From the NCBI GenBank assembly GCA_023362775.1, contig JALMGJ010000003.1:75749355-75813354 (forward strand): 64,000 bases of DNA, written 5' to 3'. This document shows positions 1-10,769 of the stretch, piece after piece. The notes under the pieces are model-generated. The model saw nothing but the letters and a program-made list of their open reading frames with translations, was not told the DNA's origin and ran no database searches. The stretch comes from Charina bottae (Eukaryota; Chordata; Lepidosauria; Squamata; Charinaidae). Each line of letters starts with the position of its first letter. The first letter of the stretch is position 1. The position numbers were made by a program, and so were the translations under genes.

Positions 1-93
1 GTTATCACCAGTCCCCAACCTCAGAGGGAGAACCCAATCTGTACTACAGTCCCTGGAGCACTGTCGCAAGAGCAATAGGATTACACTCTAAGG

Positions 94-190
94 CAGTGTT
101 TCTCAAGCTTGGCAACTTTAAGACGAGTGGACTTCAACTCTGGGAGTTGAAGTCCACATGTCTTAAAGTTGCCAAGGTTGAGAAACACTG
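94..190. mobile_element. hAT-type palindromic MITE (97 bp)
   Basis: The element is an almost perfect foldback. It starts CAGTGTTTCTCAA and ends TTGAGAAACACTG, and the arms continue inward through a GGCAACTTTAAGA / TCTTAAAGTTGCC block to a tiny loop. An exact 8-bp duplication CTCTAAGG lies at 86-93 and 191-198. The 8-bp TSD and CAG...CTG ends are typical of non-autonomous hAT transposons. It has no coding capacity and would need a transposase supplied from elsewhere. Confidence 0.9.
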
Positions 191-198
191 CTCTAAGG

Positions 199-752
199 GT
201 ATTAACCAGTCCGGAGTATTTGCCAAATGAAATTTCTGCTATGTTCCTTTCTCAACGAAGTTCACAACTTCTTCTTAATTTAATTTCAGAGAAACTTGAA
301 ATCCTGCCACTTTTATTCTGGTCTGTCCTTTGGTCATCTCTAACATGGATCAAGAGAATTAGAGAATTTCATCCAGGGAATGTAACAGGTTTCCAAATAA
401 TTCCACCCCCCTCCCCAGCTGCTGATTTCTGTGCAAAGAAGAAAGGAAAAGCCCTGCAGATGGCACTGTCTGGTCCCTTTTTTCCCTGCCTGATCTGTCC
501 CCAAGCCATATTGTTCCAAGCAATGGAGAAGGCAAAAAGAGACTAGATAATCATGTCTTTCAAATGTCTGCATTAAACCTGACAGAATAGTTATTTTTAA
601 ATTGAGGACAGTTTGCTGATCTCAGAGTAAACAGAGCTATTTTGACTATTAAAAGAGTAGATGAATTACAACACATATGAAGGCAATATCACACACACAA
701 GGCACTGATTAAATGTTCAAGTCATGAGGTTTGCATAGCCAGAGTTTTAAGA
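199..752. other. No recognised feature
   Basis: AT-rich sequence. The open frames here have no recognisable domain and I see no repeat family. Confidence 0.5.
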
Positions 753-936
753 TGCCAATAGAAGAGAATATATGTAGCTCAGGGTTGAACTGTGGGAGTC
801 CTTGGTGCTCTCTGAGCTTGGTTGCTTGCTTGCTTGCAGACGTTTCATTACCCAGCTAGGTAACATCATCAGGCACATCAGGTAATGAAACGTCTGCAAG
901 CAAACAACCAAGCTCAGAGAGCACCAAGGACTCCAC
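753..936 (-). mobile_element. Penelope-like foldback, family 1, copy A
   Basis: The left arm (minus orientation) and a shorter right arm are inverted copies that share GGTAATGAAACGTCTGCAAGC and the following region down to GGACTCC. The outer left part (about 756-792) is the single-copy extension, with no partner on the right. A near-perfect 10-bp TSD flanks it: AGTTTTAAGA at 743-752 and AGTTTTGAGA at 937-946. The junction between the arms (about 873-880) has cut off the 5' side of the hammerhead. Assignment to Penelope-like elements is inferred from this layout. Confidence 0.7.
827..872 (-). ncRNA. Hammerhead ribozyme motif (copy A, 5' stem I lost)
   Basis: Read on the minus strand: CTGATGA (872-866), a stem II hairpin TTACC / GGTAA around a TAGCTG loop, GAAAC, then GTC followed by TGCAAGC. 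All core residues are present and stem III is only two pairs (A-U, C-G). The strand 5' of CTGATGA runs straight into the inverted arm, so stem I cannot form as in the copy near 60.46 kb. Confidence 0.65.
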
Positions 937-2234
937 AGTTTTGAGAGGGAAAGTGGGAGTGAACTCCACATATTCAGATTAGGCTGCATCTGGTGCTGTG
1001 CTTCTGTTAGATTGTACCCAGGATTGCTCCTGACATTGCTGAGAAAAAGAAACAAATCAATGGTTAATCCTTTTTTTTTCAAATTAAAAAAAATGTCTCG
1101 AGATTTTGGAAGGGAAAAGTGTATGAAAATGCATGATGTTTTTAACCTTACTGGGATACCTTTAGAAGTGTGCCAAAGTGGACTTACTCATTCACAAACT
1201 GACTTCTTGGTGGTGGCCACAAATAAAATATACACTAAAAGGCAATTTGGTAAGAATATTTCCTGCCGTTCTCAGTACTTCTCCAAAGTAAGTTCTCTAT
1301 CACTCTAGTCTACCTTTGCCTTTGGGGGGTGGCGGTGGGGACCCCCCAAAAGAAACATTGGACTGCAATCAAATGTTATTTTACTTTAATTTCTAACCAT
1401 GCTTGAGTGGCTTCTATAGCCCAGGGGTTTTCTTAGCAATTAAGATCATACTAGAGGCTAGAGTTTTTCTTTGCAACATGTTGGCTTCCCACTTATTTAT
1501 TTTTTTAAATAGAAGATGTTTTCAAAAAGAAGTCAGGTGGGGAAGAAACTGTTAGGCATCAATCGAAAGGTGCTTGAGCCTACAGGTGCTTGTCTGCAGC
1601 TTGTTGTAAACCCTAAGTAATACCCCTGAAATCATGACTTTCTCGCAGTGAATTTCATATTCAGGTTTGCCGTTAATCATTGCCATTATTTATTAAAGTT
1701 TATTGCCAGTTTATTTCTCACTGTATAATAAAGAGATTTTATGTCATTTTGGCAAACACTAAGACCACCAGCTTTCTGAGAGAATCTCAGACCTCTCAGA
1801 TACATGCTGACAGGTTTGGTTATTAATTACAAAGCTTTCAGAATAATTCTGAAAACCATCTCTCCTATGCCGGCCTATTAGATCATTAAGATTATTAAGG
1901 GAGAATTTTTACAAATCATCACATGACAGTGAACCACAGGCTTTTTCCATCTTTCTCTTCACCATACATGAACCCCTAGTGTGCTCTGTTTCCAGTATTG
2001 GTTAAAAATGTATCTCTTTCCCCAGATTTTCTTCTCTACGTAAAGGGTGAATGTCTTTTTAATTTAAAAGCATTATTATTGTGTTCTATATTGTTTTATA
2101 TTTTTATTTTGTAGGAATTATTTTAGTGATAAGTAGTTTAAGAAATATGTTTAAATAGTAAAATAGCACAAATGGTGAAGTACTTTAATAAGGGAGTAAC
2201 ATCCTCCCCTTAACCAGCCCAAGTTGGCTGCAGT
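937..2234. other. No recognised gene
   Basis: AT-rich unique-looking sequence. A short perfect hairpin (TTTGGGGGGT / ACCCCCCAAA) sits at about 1321-1349. The open frame at 1012-1308 has no recognisable domain. Confidence 0.5.
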
Positions 2235-2242
2235 GATCTAGA

Positions 2243-2321
2243 CTAGTGTTTCTCAGTCTCAGCAACTTTAAGATGTGTGGACATCAACTCCCAGAATTCC
2301 CCAGCCAGCATGCCAAACATT
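2243..2321 (+). mobile_element. Degraded hAT MITE, same family as 94-190
   Basis: It begins CTAGTGTTTCTCAG and continues GCAACTTTAAGATGTGTGGAC, matching one arm of the element at 94-190, then CCCAGAATTCCCCAGCC. The other arm is largely missing. GATCTAGA flanks both sides (2235-2242 and 2322-2329), consistent with an 8-bp hAT duplication. Confidence 0.7.
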
Positions 2322-2537
2322 GATCTAGATTGATGTGGTTTTAAAATACCTCAGAGAGAGTTCCACATAATGAATAAATTAAATCCATATATTAATTTAT
2401 ATAAGGACATATATACATAGACACATACACAATATGATGGCTAAGGGGAGACATGGATTAAATACACAAGTCATGAAGTTTGCATGATCATCTCCAAGAA
2501 TGGGCATAATCTGTGTACTGGTTGTAACTCTGCAAAA

Positions 2538-2780
2538 GAGCCAGTTTGGTCTAGTGGCTAAGGCTCCAGGCTAGAAACCAGGAGACTGAGAGTTCTAGTC
2601 CTGCCTTAGGCCTGAAAGCCGGCTGGGTGATTTTGGGCCAGTCACTCTCTCTCAGACCAACTCACCTCACAGGGTTGTTGTTGCGGGGAAAATAGGAGGA
2701 GAAAGGAGTATTAGGTATGTTCGCCGCCTTGAATTATTTATAAAAATAATAATGGCGGGATAACAAATTAAAAAAAAAAC
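2538..2780 (+). repeat. tRNA-derived SINE (squamate family 1)
   Basis: The 5' head contains a pol III A-box-like TGGTCTAGTGGCTAAGG and B-box-like AGTTCTAGTCC. The body carries AAAGCCGGCTGGGTGA and GGGCCAGTCACTCTCTCTC, then TCACCTCACAGGGTTG, ending in an A-rich tail. The same unit recurs at 6289, 22409, 23302, 24376, 27010 and 47544. It is non-coding and would need LINE enzymes to move. Confidence 0.85.
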
Positions 2781-2888
2781 CACTTCTGGCTATCTCTGTT
2801 ATCTGAGCATCTATATTTAGGGCTAAGACAGGAGCTTACCCAAACTGTAAATATAAATAATTTGCTGGAATGTAATCCTATTTAATCT

Positions 2889-2917
2889 ATTACTATTACT
2901 ATTACTATTACTATTAC
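2889..2917. repeat. Microsatellite (TATTAC)n
   Basis: About five tandem units of TATTAC. Confidence 0.9.
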
Positions 2918-2993
2918 ATAGACAGCAAACTTGTCTATATAGCTATTTATCATGAATAGCATTCTTTGGATTTTTTGGTCATCTCTGCTGTTA

Positions 2994-3323
2994 AAGGTAA
3001 AGGTCCCCCCCCTGCACATTTGTGCAGTCGTATCCAACTCTAGGGGCCGGTGCTCATCTCCGTTTGTTAGCCGAAGAGCCAGCGTTGTCCGAAGACCTTC
3101 CACGGTCATGTGGCTGCATGACGCACGCGGAACGCTGTTACCTACCCACCAAAGTGGTACCTATTCATCTACTTGAATTTGCATGCTTTCGAATTGCTAG
3201 GTTGGCACGAGCTGGAGCTAGTGCGGGAGCTCACTCTGCACGCAGGGCTAGGGATTCGAACCTCCGAACTTGCAATCTTCCTATCGACAAGCCTGGCGTC
3301 TTACCCGCTGAGCCACCACGCCC
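2994..3323 (-). repeat. tRNA-derived SINE (family 2, BovB-like tail)
   Basis: Read on the minus strand it starts GGGGCGTGGTGGCTCAGCGG (A-box region), has a B box GGTTCGAATCC, and ends with GAGTTGGATACGACTG and a C-rich/ACCTTTACC tail. A perfect 14-bp TSD, CATCTCTGCTGTTA, flanks it (2980-2993 and 3324-3337). The tail resembles the BovB 3' end in this window (GAGTCGGAAACGACTG), as expected for a SINE mobilised by BovB. A second copy is at 30707-31051. Confidence 0.9.
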
Positions 3324-3337
3324 CATCTCTGCTGTTA

Positions 3338-5897
3338 GCATTGTGCAAATAGGCCCAACATCTTATTCAAAAGCATGACCATGATCTTACTACTGCTGTG
3401 TTGTTTTCATTAAATAGAATAATATTAAAGAAGGTGGACAACTGAGTTTTCCCACAGTGACCTAATTTGCCTTTCCTTTTAATTGTCCTTCTGCATTCTA
3501 TTTCTGATTGTACCCAGCAAGCGCCATCTTTGTGCTCCTATCGCATCTTTATACCGTTGTTCAAGTTTAGGAATGTAGCCGATATTTCAGCTCATCAGTT
3601 ACAGCAATAAACAAAGCAGCAGCACCAAGGAGGCAGATATAATTTGTAGGCTGAGAAGAGATGTAATAACAAAGTTTATTACAGCAATTACCATATCTGC
3701 TCTCCTAAGCATGCTTTCACAGTTAGAGCAAGAAAGTGTTTATTTCAAGAGCATAGATTTTTAGAACATACAGAGGAAAAAACTAAAGTCAACCAATTTA
3801 GCTGGTTCCAAAGCAAGCACCAGGCAGATAAGGGAATTAATCAGCGAGGAGGCCAATCAATAGGCAAGCATTTCAGTGAAAGATGCAAACGTGATAAGCA
3901 TCTATAATTTATAATGTAACCTTGTAAGACACCTTGTTACAACAAAACTCTTTGTGCTCCGTGTCCTTACAACTTTATAACCCCAAAATATCCATCCGAT
4001 GGCTGTAAGAGATTTACTGATCTGATCGTAAGATGGCCTGCTGCACCTGTATTACGAAATGCTAGGATGTATAGAATATATTCAGCAAGAGAATATGAGT
4101 ATAACAATAAACGGAGTTTCTGGGATTTATCTCAGCTAAGCTTTCTGCCACGTGCAGTGATTGATTTGACAAAGTAACTGTAATACCCACCAAGACACAG
4201 ATGGATTCACTTTGTATATGCATAGTCTTAGGAAGCTCACACATAATTCATGAAGTATAGTTTGTTTAGCACAATTTTTTTTCCAGTTTCTATAAAACTC
4301 CAATGATTTTTAAGGGCATATTATACTTTGGACCTTTGTGGAACTCTTCAAATACTGTATATTATGCAATGCAGAACTAGTTAATTTGTTGAAGTGTTAC
4401 TGGAGTCATCCAAACCTTTTGAAAAATCTTGGAAGTGGGTACTGCATAAATAGAAGTAGCATTTATGGAGAGATTCAAACTTCTGGATCCTCAGTGGAGT
4501 GAATTCAAATAATCAAGAGTTCCAGATATCACTTATATACCACTTACGTTACAATGACTTTACCTTGAGGCTCTATTGTATAGGATTCTAATAAACATTT
4601 GTTACATCTATTGCAAAATGTATCAAAATCTCCAATTACAAGAATCTTGAAAAATGTTTGGGGAAGAATCGTGCATTACAGTTATATTTCTCTCTCTTTA
4701 TGAAGTGCACTTGATTATTACCCATATACATTTGTGAATGTATCTTATATATAAAAACCTTAGCAGATAAAATCAGAATTCCATTAAATAAACATGCTAT
4801 TGTTAGCTGGTTTTCTTTATTGTTACAGTTGTATTCACAATGGCATTCATTTATCATAACACTTTATCCTTTTTTGTAAAGCTGCTTTTTAAAGAAAGTA
4901 TAAATATTTTATATTAAGAAAACATGGCTACCACTACTACACCTGAAAACATATTCCAAAACTACAAATGGTCTATACTAAAAATTCTCATACTTATTTC
5001 TCTGAAAGGATATTTAATAACATGTGAATAATCTATATAGGATGTTCTATCATCCATTCATACATAATCTTGTATTCTTAGAAATATAATATACAATTTA
5101 TATGCATGGTTTAAAGCTAAATTGACCTGATAATCCATTGTAGAAAAAGTTATTTATTGATATCATGCAAATATGTAAAAATTGCTGGTTTCTATGGCTA
5201 ATGAGACTAGAAGATTCCTGAGGAACATTCCCACTTCTCAATCCATGATGGAATCTAGAGAGTGAAAAGGAAGAAGAAGAAAAATGGAACTTTATCAGGG
5301 GCATATTGGTATCTCCCAGCCTTCTGATCCAAGTGAGGCTGTTGGTTAGTTTTTTATTGATAAGAGCTAGAAATTCAGATTAGATTAAGCAAGATGGGAT
5401 GTCAGGAATGTTTTGAATAATGAGTGCATTTGCCAACTGTTTTCATGTGCCACTGCATCTGAGATTTTTCTTATGAAACCAAATCTGGAGTTTAGGAGAT
5501 ATTTAAAACATCTGCCATGAGCGAAACTGCAATAAAAGGCTTTTTGTTTTCAAGACAGGTTCAGGATTTGCAAGATCTTGACATCTATCAGATGAGGCTG
5601 TGTCAGAACTCCTTTCTCCCTGATATAGAAATGTGCCCTGACATAAGCCAATTGCTCCTTTCTTGCTAGTTACTATAGTTTGGTCCCAGTGGTTCCAAAA
5701 TTTGTAAAAAGAAAAAAAAAAGCATAGCAGGACTGAGCAGGTGAAAATAAAAGGCAGTTACTATTGATTGATTGAGGCAGCTGATATTGATACAGAGCCA
5801 AAGCTAATCCACATTGATTATGACAGAAAACAAAGGTTCCTAAACAGACTTTTCCAGCTGAATTGCTAGCAAAAATACCGAAGTGTATGCCAAATTG
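3338..5897. other. No recognised feature
   Basis: AT-rich unique-looking DNA. No reading frame has a recognisable domain. The 3645-3971 block has TG...CA ends and minus-strand AATAAA-like sequence but no flanking duplication, so I do not call it an LTR. Confidence 0.4.
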
Positions 5898-5905
5898 CTC
5901 TAATC

Positions 5906-6195
5906 CAGAGCTTTCCAAACTGTGTGTCGGGACACGTTAGTGTGTTGGCTGCAGTGTCTGGGTGTGTCGCGGCTGCTGCTGCCTCCGAGCCCTGCCAGGA
6001 TTCCACGCAGGGCCTAGTGCCTTCCTTGTGCCTTGCTGCCTCCAAACCTGCTGTGATTCCGTGCAGGTCCTAGTGCCTGCCTTGTGCCCTGTTGTAAGAG
6101 TATGTCGCAAAATGATGCCCTGCTGTAAGAGTGTGTCGCGAAATGATGCATGTCTAAAAAGTGTGTCACCAACATGAAAAGTTTGGAAAGCTCTG
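5906..6195. mobile_element. hAT-type non-autonomous element (290 bp)
   Basis: Terminal inverted repeats CAGAGCTTTCCAAACT and AGTTTGGAAAGCTCTG (16 bp) are flanked by an exact 8-bp duplication CTCTAATC (5898-5905 and 6196-6203). The interior has internal duplications around CCTAGTGCCT and GTGTGTCG and is richer in CpG than its surroundings. The open frames inside are incidental. It is related to the element at 19409-19717 by its termini. Confidence 0.9.
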
Positions 6196-6288
6196 CTCTA
6201 ATCTGTCTTCCTTCTTTTCTCTTCCTGATGCCCCACATGTGTTTATTTTGCCCTGTTTTTGCCATCTTTCTACAGTATCTCTATATTT

Positions 6289-6537
6289 ATATTATTATTT
6301 ATTTATTTTCTATCCTGCCTTTATTATTTTTATAAATAACTCAAGGCGGCCAACATAGATAATACGCCTTCCTCCTCCTATTTTCCCCACAACAACAACC
6401 CTGTGAGGTGAGTTGGTCTGAGAGAGAGTGACTGGCCCAAGGTCACCCAGCCGGCTTTCAGGCCTAAGGCGGGACTAGAACTCTCAGTCTCCTGGTTTCT
6501 AGCCCACTGTCTTAACCACTAGACCAAACTGACTCTC
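6289..6537 (-). repeat. tRNA-derived SINE (family 1)
   Basis: The minus-strand copy is full length. Its B-box complement is GGGACTAGAACTCTC, its body GGTCACCCAGCCGGCTTTC, and its A-box complement TTAACCACTAGACCAAACTG. It ends in AT-rich tail sequence at the left. Confidence 0.85.
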
Positions 6538-7071
6538 TAGAGATAGATACTCATTTATTACCTTTCCTAATACCTAGGATATTGTTTTACATCAAGGAGA
6601 TACCCACTGTGAAATGTTCCAAGAATTCTAACACATATTGGGTGGGTCAATTTCTCAATGTAATCAATTAATCTGAAAGCATTTGTATCTGCTCTACAAC
6701 AGAGTGAATAGCAACACATGTGTGCTGCAAAGACACAACTTTAAATGTAGCAATTATTGTCATCCTGAAAAGTTATTCTTAAATTGTAATAGCAGAGAAT
6801 ATTGGCCATTATAATTATCCCCTGATCTCACAAATGCTGGCAGGCACACTTCTGTGAAAGTTATTGATGAAAACTAGACACAAAATATGTATTTGTTTGT
6901 GAAAAGGAATGGACTTAAAGTTGTGCTTAGTAACATTTACCTTTTGTGTATTATCTTCAACCCTAAATACATACAATATCACTGTTATCTACAAAGCTGT
7001 CAATATCATTGTTCCCCCAAGAAGGATGTTCTTAGACCTAGAGGTATAGCAGAGATAAGTTGCCTATGTCT
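6538..7071. other. No recognised feature
   Basis: AT-rich sequence without recognisable coding or repeat structure. Confidence 0.4.
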
Positions 7072-7150
7072 ATTTGTTTGTTTGTTTGTTTGTTTGTTTG
7101 TTCAATTTATCCCCCGCCCATCTCCCATGCAAGGGACTCTGGGCAGGTTA
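7072..7150 (-). repeat. L2/CR1-type LINE 3' tail
   Basis: A (TTTG)n run is followed by CCCGCCCATCTCCCATG and GGGACTCTGGGCAGG. This is the reverse complement of the LINE tail seen in full at 46.9-47.1 kb. It is severely 5' truncated. Confidence 0.75.
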
Positions 7151-7286
7151 CAACAAGTCTACCTACTGAACAGATTCTCAGCAGGGAGGCAGGAGAAAGA
7201 GCTTGCTTTCACGTGGTTGGCCAAAGAAGCATTTCAACGTGTGTCTCATTTCTTTCCCTGAGAACGACTGCCTTGTCATGCATGCT

Positions 7287-7312
7287 CTGTGTGTGTGTGT
7301 GTGTCTGTGTAT
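7287..7312. repeat. Microsatellite (GT)n
   Basis: Short dinucleotide run, lightly interrupted. Confidence 0.85.
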
Positions 7313-7563
7313 GTATATGCATCCAGATATCTCAAACCCTCTGGTTTGACTCAGGCCCACTTCTAGGTTATATTTATTTATTTCTGGGGACATAGCAGAT
7401 CTTGAAATCAACATGAAATGGTAAGGTCTAACCACTAGCATAATTAATTCAGGTGAAACGTAAGACTATATCTATATGTAAATAACTAGAAAATTTACCA
7501 ATAGTTAATAGATTAAATTATTAGTAATGTCTCTATCTAAGTGTATCATTTAGTTACCCATAT

Positions 7564-7650
7564 ATTTGACCATAACCGCCCAGAGTCCCCTTTGGGGGAG
7601 ATGGTGCGGTATAGAAATTGAAAAATAAAAAAATAAAAAATAAATATTTG
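7564..7650 (+). repeat. L2/CR1-type LINE 3' tail
   Basis: ACCGCCCAGAGTCCCC followed by TTTGGGGGAGATGG and an A-rich tail, as at 47.05 kb. Confidence 0.75.
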
Positions 7651-9523
7651 ATTGTGCAAACTAACTGCATATACATTCAATAAATAGATTTAGGTGATCA
7701 ATAATCTCATAAACCACAGGTGTAAAAACATTACAGCATATAATTTTGCATACTGCATACAGTATATAACGTCTATTGGCTTCTATGGTATTGCAAGATT
7801 TGGCCCTGTCTTATTTTCTATTAAGAAAAAAGCTGATAATGTAATTTTAATAAATGTATTAGTGAAAACTTATAATTTTCAGGTTTGAATGTTCAGGTAA
7901 ATATCAGCCAATCTTTCTTTGACAGCTAGAATTTTTAAAGGTTTCATAAAGTTACTGATCACCCAGGCACTTTGTTTTAAACAATGTTGTGTGTCAGTAC
8001 AATTAAACATGAGAAATATTTAAGTTATTCATTTTTGTGTTTTGAGAGACAACAGCCTGAGTAGTCATAAAATTAAGAACATTTAAATTCCAGTCTAACC
8101 AATCTCTCCCCAAAATTGATAACTACTAACCCAGAAATAATTACTAAGCAGAAATAATTATTCTTACAGTAATATCATATCATCTTCATTGCAAAAAAAC
8201 TAAAACTAAAATCCCCAAATGCATCTGTGGTAATAACTTGGTTAAATAATCTTTTCTACCTTGGATAATCCTGGAATTCAGTAATTGTACAGCTTATAAT
8301 AAACTTGATATACTACATTAACTTTTAAATTACAAAGTTGGCATTACTGGAATTATTGGATTAATTTCACTCCTATTCACAGTTTTAAATTCCTGCATTA
8401 GTCATGCAAATAGAGTATTAAATATTGGGGAGGATGGTCATGTGTAATTTCATACAGTTTTCATCGTGTAATCTTCAAGAAGAGTTTGTAACAAGGAATT
8501 TGAGTGACTTCTCTTTCCTGGCTTAATTTCCATACTTTGTGCATGTCTTGTATACTTCCATCAAGCCACACAAACTTGTTCTTAAAGCAGTGCAATACAT
8601 TTTCTTGGCAAAAACAACTCTGTTAAAAAAAATTAAACAAAGCACAGTTCAGAGAAATCTCCATCACACATGTGTCTTTCTGTCTTGTAGCTAACTATTG
8701 TCATGCAAATTAAATATTTGATCACATTCTTACTCCAAGGCAGGCCTACGTTTATACAGTATATACAGATTCAATACTGTACTCATTGACCTTTCCCACA
8801 TACTTGCATTCACATATGATATTTCATTTTAAAAAAATGTTCCTTGGTGTTTTTAAAGTTAGGGTAGCATTACACATTTGCATCCCTCTAATGCATATGC
8901 TTAAACCATAAAATATCCATCTGGAACATGCAGACATTTTTTTTGTACTGGCAATGAAGGAATGCGATTTTTCAGAAGTAAAATGCACCTTGACAACTGT
9001 AGACAGAAGTTCAGTGGAAATCATGAAGGATAATGTAGCTATACATATGAAATGTAACATGTACCTAGTTTGGTCATACCTTCCAAATAAGACAGCACTT
9101 CAAGCTTCTTTTTGAAGGAAGAAGAAAAAATATTGACTTTACCTATAATATAGAGATGGGGTTTGCACACAATTTGTGGACATACATAGTAGGATTATGT
9201 TTGAGTGTTTTTTATGGAGGCTGAATCTTAAACTCATTACATTAGCTTTCCACAAACCAAACACTCTCCAGTTGTATTCCATAATTCCCAGTTGCTCTAG
9301 CAAGTGATCACTGGGATTTCAGGCTATAACTCTGAAGAGAACTATTACCACACTTCTTTTTAGAGTTATAGATTTGAGGTTGTGTAGCCATCTTCTATGG
9401 AGACAACATCCCTCAATTGAAAGATTAATAGCTCCCTTTTTAATTTTTATTTATCAAAACAAATGCCAATCCTTGATTGATACCATATCTACCCTATTGT
9501 TGGTCACTTTGTTTGAGACAAGT
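7651..9523. other. No recognised feature
   Basis: AT-rich unique-looking DNA. None of its open frames has a recognisable domain. Confidence 0.4.
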
Positions 9524-9531
9524 GTCTAGTA

Positions 9532-9828
9532 CAGCCTTTCTCAACTTTTTGACCCTGGAGGAACCTTTGAAATATTTTTCAGGCCTTGGGGAACCACTGC
9601 ACATATAGGCCAGAAGTTACAAAATTATTATATTTGTTTCATGTGTAGGCCTGTATATATGCATTAACAGTGTTCTTAAACTAAAAATAAAGAATGAAAC
9701 TTACTTCTTTAATGTGAAGTTGCCAGAATTTGAAATAATTTTTTAAATAAATCGTGATCTCCCAGGGAACCCCTAGTGACCTCTCGCGGAACCCTAGGGT
9801 TCCATGGAACCTTGGTTGAGAAACCCTG
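9532..9828. mobile_element. hAT-type non-autonomous element (297 bp)
   Basis: It starts CAGCCTTTCTCAACTTTTTG with a GGAGGAACC block inside, and ends GGTTCCATGGAACC...GGTTGAGAAACCCTG, giving imperfect terminal inverted repeats of about 30 bp. An exact 8-bp duplication GTCTAGTA is at 9524-9531 and 9829-9836. The interior is AT-rich and non-coding. Confidence 0.9.
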
Positions 9829-9988
9829 GTCTAGTAGGTTCTCCTAAAAAGAGAACAGGTCACTGTCATGTATTAGTTTGCTGCTCAAGTGTAAATTTAG
9901 ATACTTGGCAGAGATTAGACTGAAAACCTTAAGGGTTTATCAGTAACAAGAGAGACATACCCTAATCAGTCAAGCTACTCCTTGCTTG

Positions 9989-10235
9989 GGATGGGAAGGT
10001 TAATAGTTCCTCCTGGGGGTGGCTAGTGCCGTAGTGCCCTCCCTATCATTTGAGACCTTAGCCCTTGGATTTTATATTTATTTATATCTATTTATTCTAT
10101 TTATGCTGAGTATTGTACTTCATGTTTATATTTTTAACGTTGATTTTACTGTAAACCACCCAGAGTCCCCCAGTTGGGGGAGATGGGCGGTGATATAAAT
10201 TTGGATAATAAATAAAAAATAAATAATACTTCCAG
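9989..10235 (+). repeat. L2/CR1-type LINE 3' end
   Basis: It aligns by eye with 46897-47140: GGATGGGAAGG, GGGGGTGGCT and GTAGTGCCCTCCCT, then the GTAAACCACCCAGAGTCCCC tail and an AAAT-rich end. Only the last few C-terminal codons and the 3' UTR are retained. Confidence 0.8.
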
Positions 10236-10625
10236 GCCTGGAGTATTTTAGTGGTAACCTCTAATAAAGATATGCACAATTACATCCATCATACAGTTTC
10301 ATTATATATGAACTTTAGAACACTCCAAACTCTCTGAATTAGGCTTAGATCCCAACCTCTGTTACAGATTAGTTTATTTGAACCTACTGGAGTATGAAGC
10401 ACATCGACAGCTGCTATCTAAATTCCCTTGTCAACCAGCTGTTTACCAGAAATTGTGCCACATCACAAACACCTATGATGTAATTCTTCATGGTGATAAA
10501 TGTGCACAGTGCATAGGGTTGCATAAGTCAGAAGTTGCCTAACAAATGGAAGTGGCAAAATGCTATGTAATTTGCTATAAACTACCTTGAGTATGTTTAG
10601 ATAGATTTGTAGAGATCTAGTGCAG
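10236..10625. other. No recognised feature
   Basis: Unique-looking AT-rich DNA. Confidence 0.4.
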
Positions 10626-10769
10626 AGGATGAGATGGTTAGATAGCATCACTGATGTAATGAACATGAATTTGAGTAAACTCCGGGTGACCGTGGAGGAC
10701 AGGAAGGCCTGGCGTGCTATGGTCCATGAGGTCACGAAGAGTCAGACACGACTAAACGACTGAACAAAG
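10626..10769 (+). repeat. BovB (RTE) LINE 3' fragment, divergent subfamily
   Basis: It ends with GGCCTGGCGTGCTATGGTCC and GAAGAGTCAGACACGACT, then ACGACTGAAC. The order matches the last codons and 3' end of the full-length BovB at 14751-17968, but the wording differs throughout, so it belongs to a separate, probably older, BovB lineage. It is heavily 5' truncated. Confidence 0.75.

Noticed and set aside
2538..2620. Possible tRNA gene
   Set aside because: A and B boxes are SINE-type, cloverleaf pairing is not kept, and the sequence continues into a SINE body.
3645..3971. Possible solo LTR on the minus strand (TG...CA ends, AATAAA-like signal)
   Set aside because: No target-site duplication, no second copy in the window and no primer or polypurine context.
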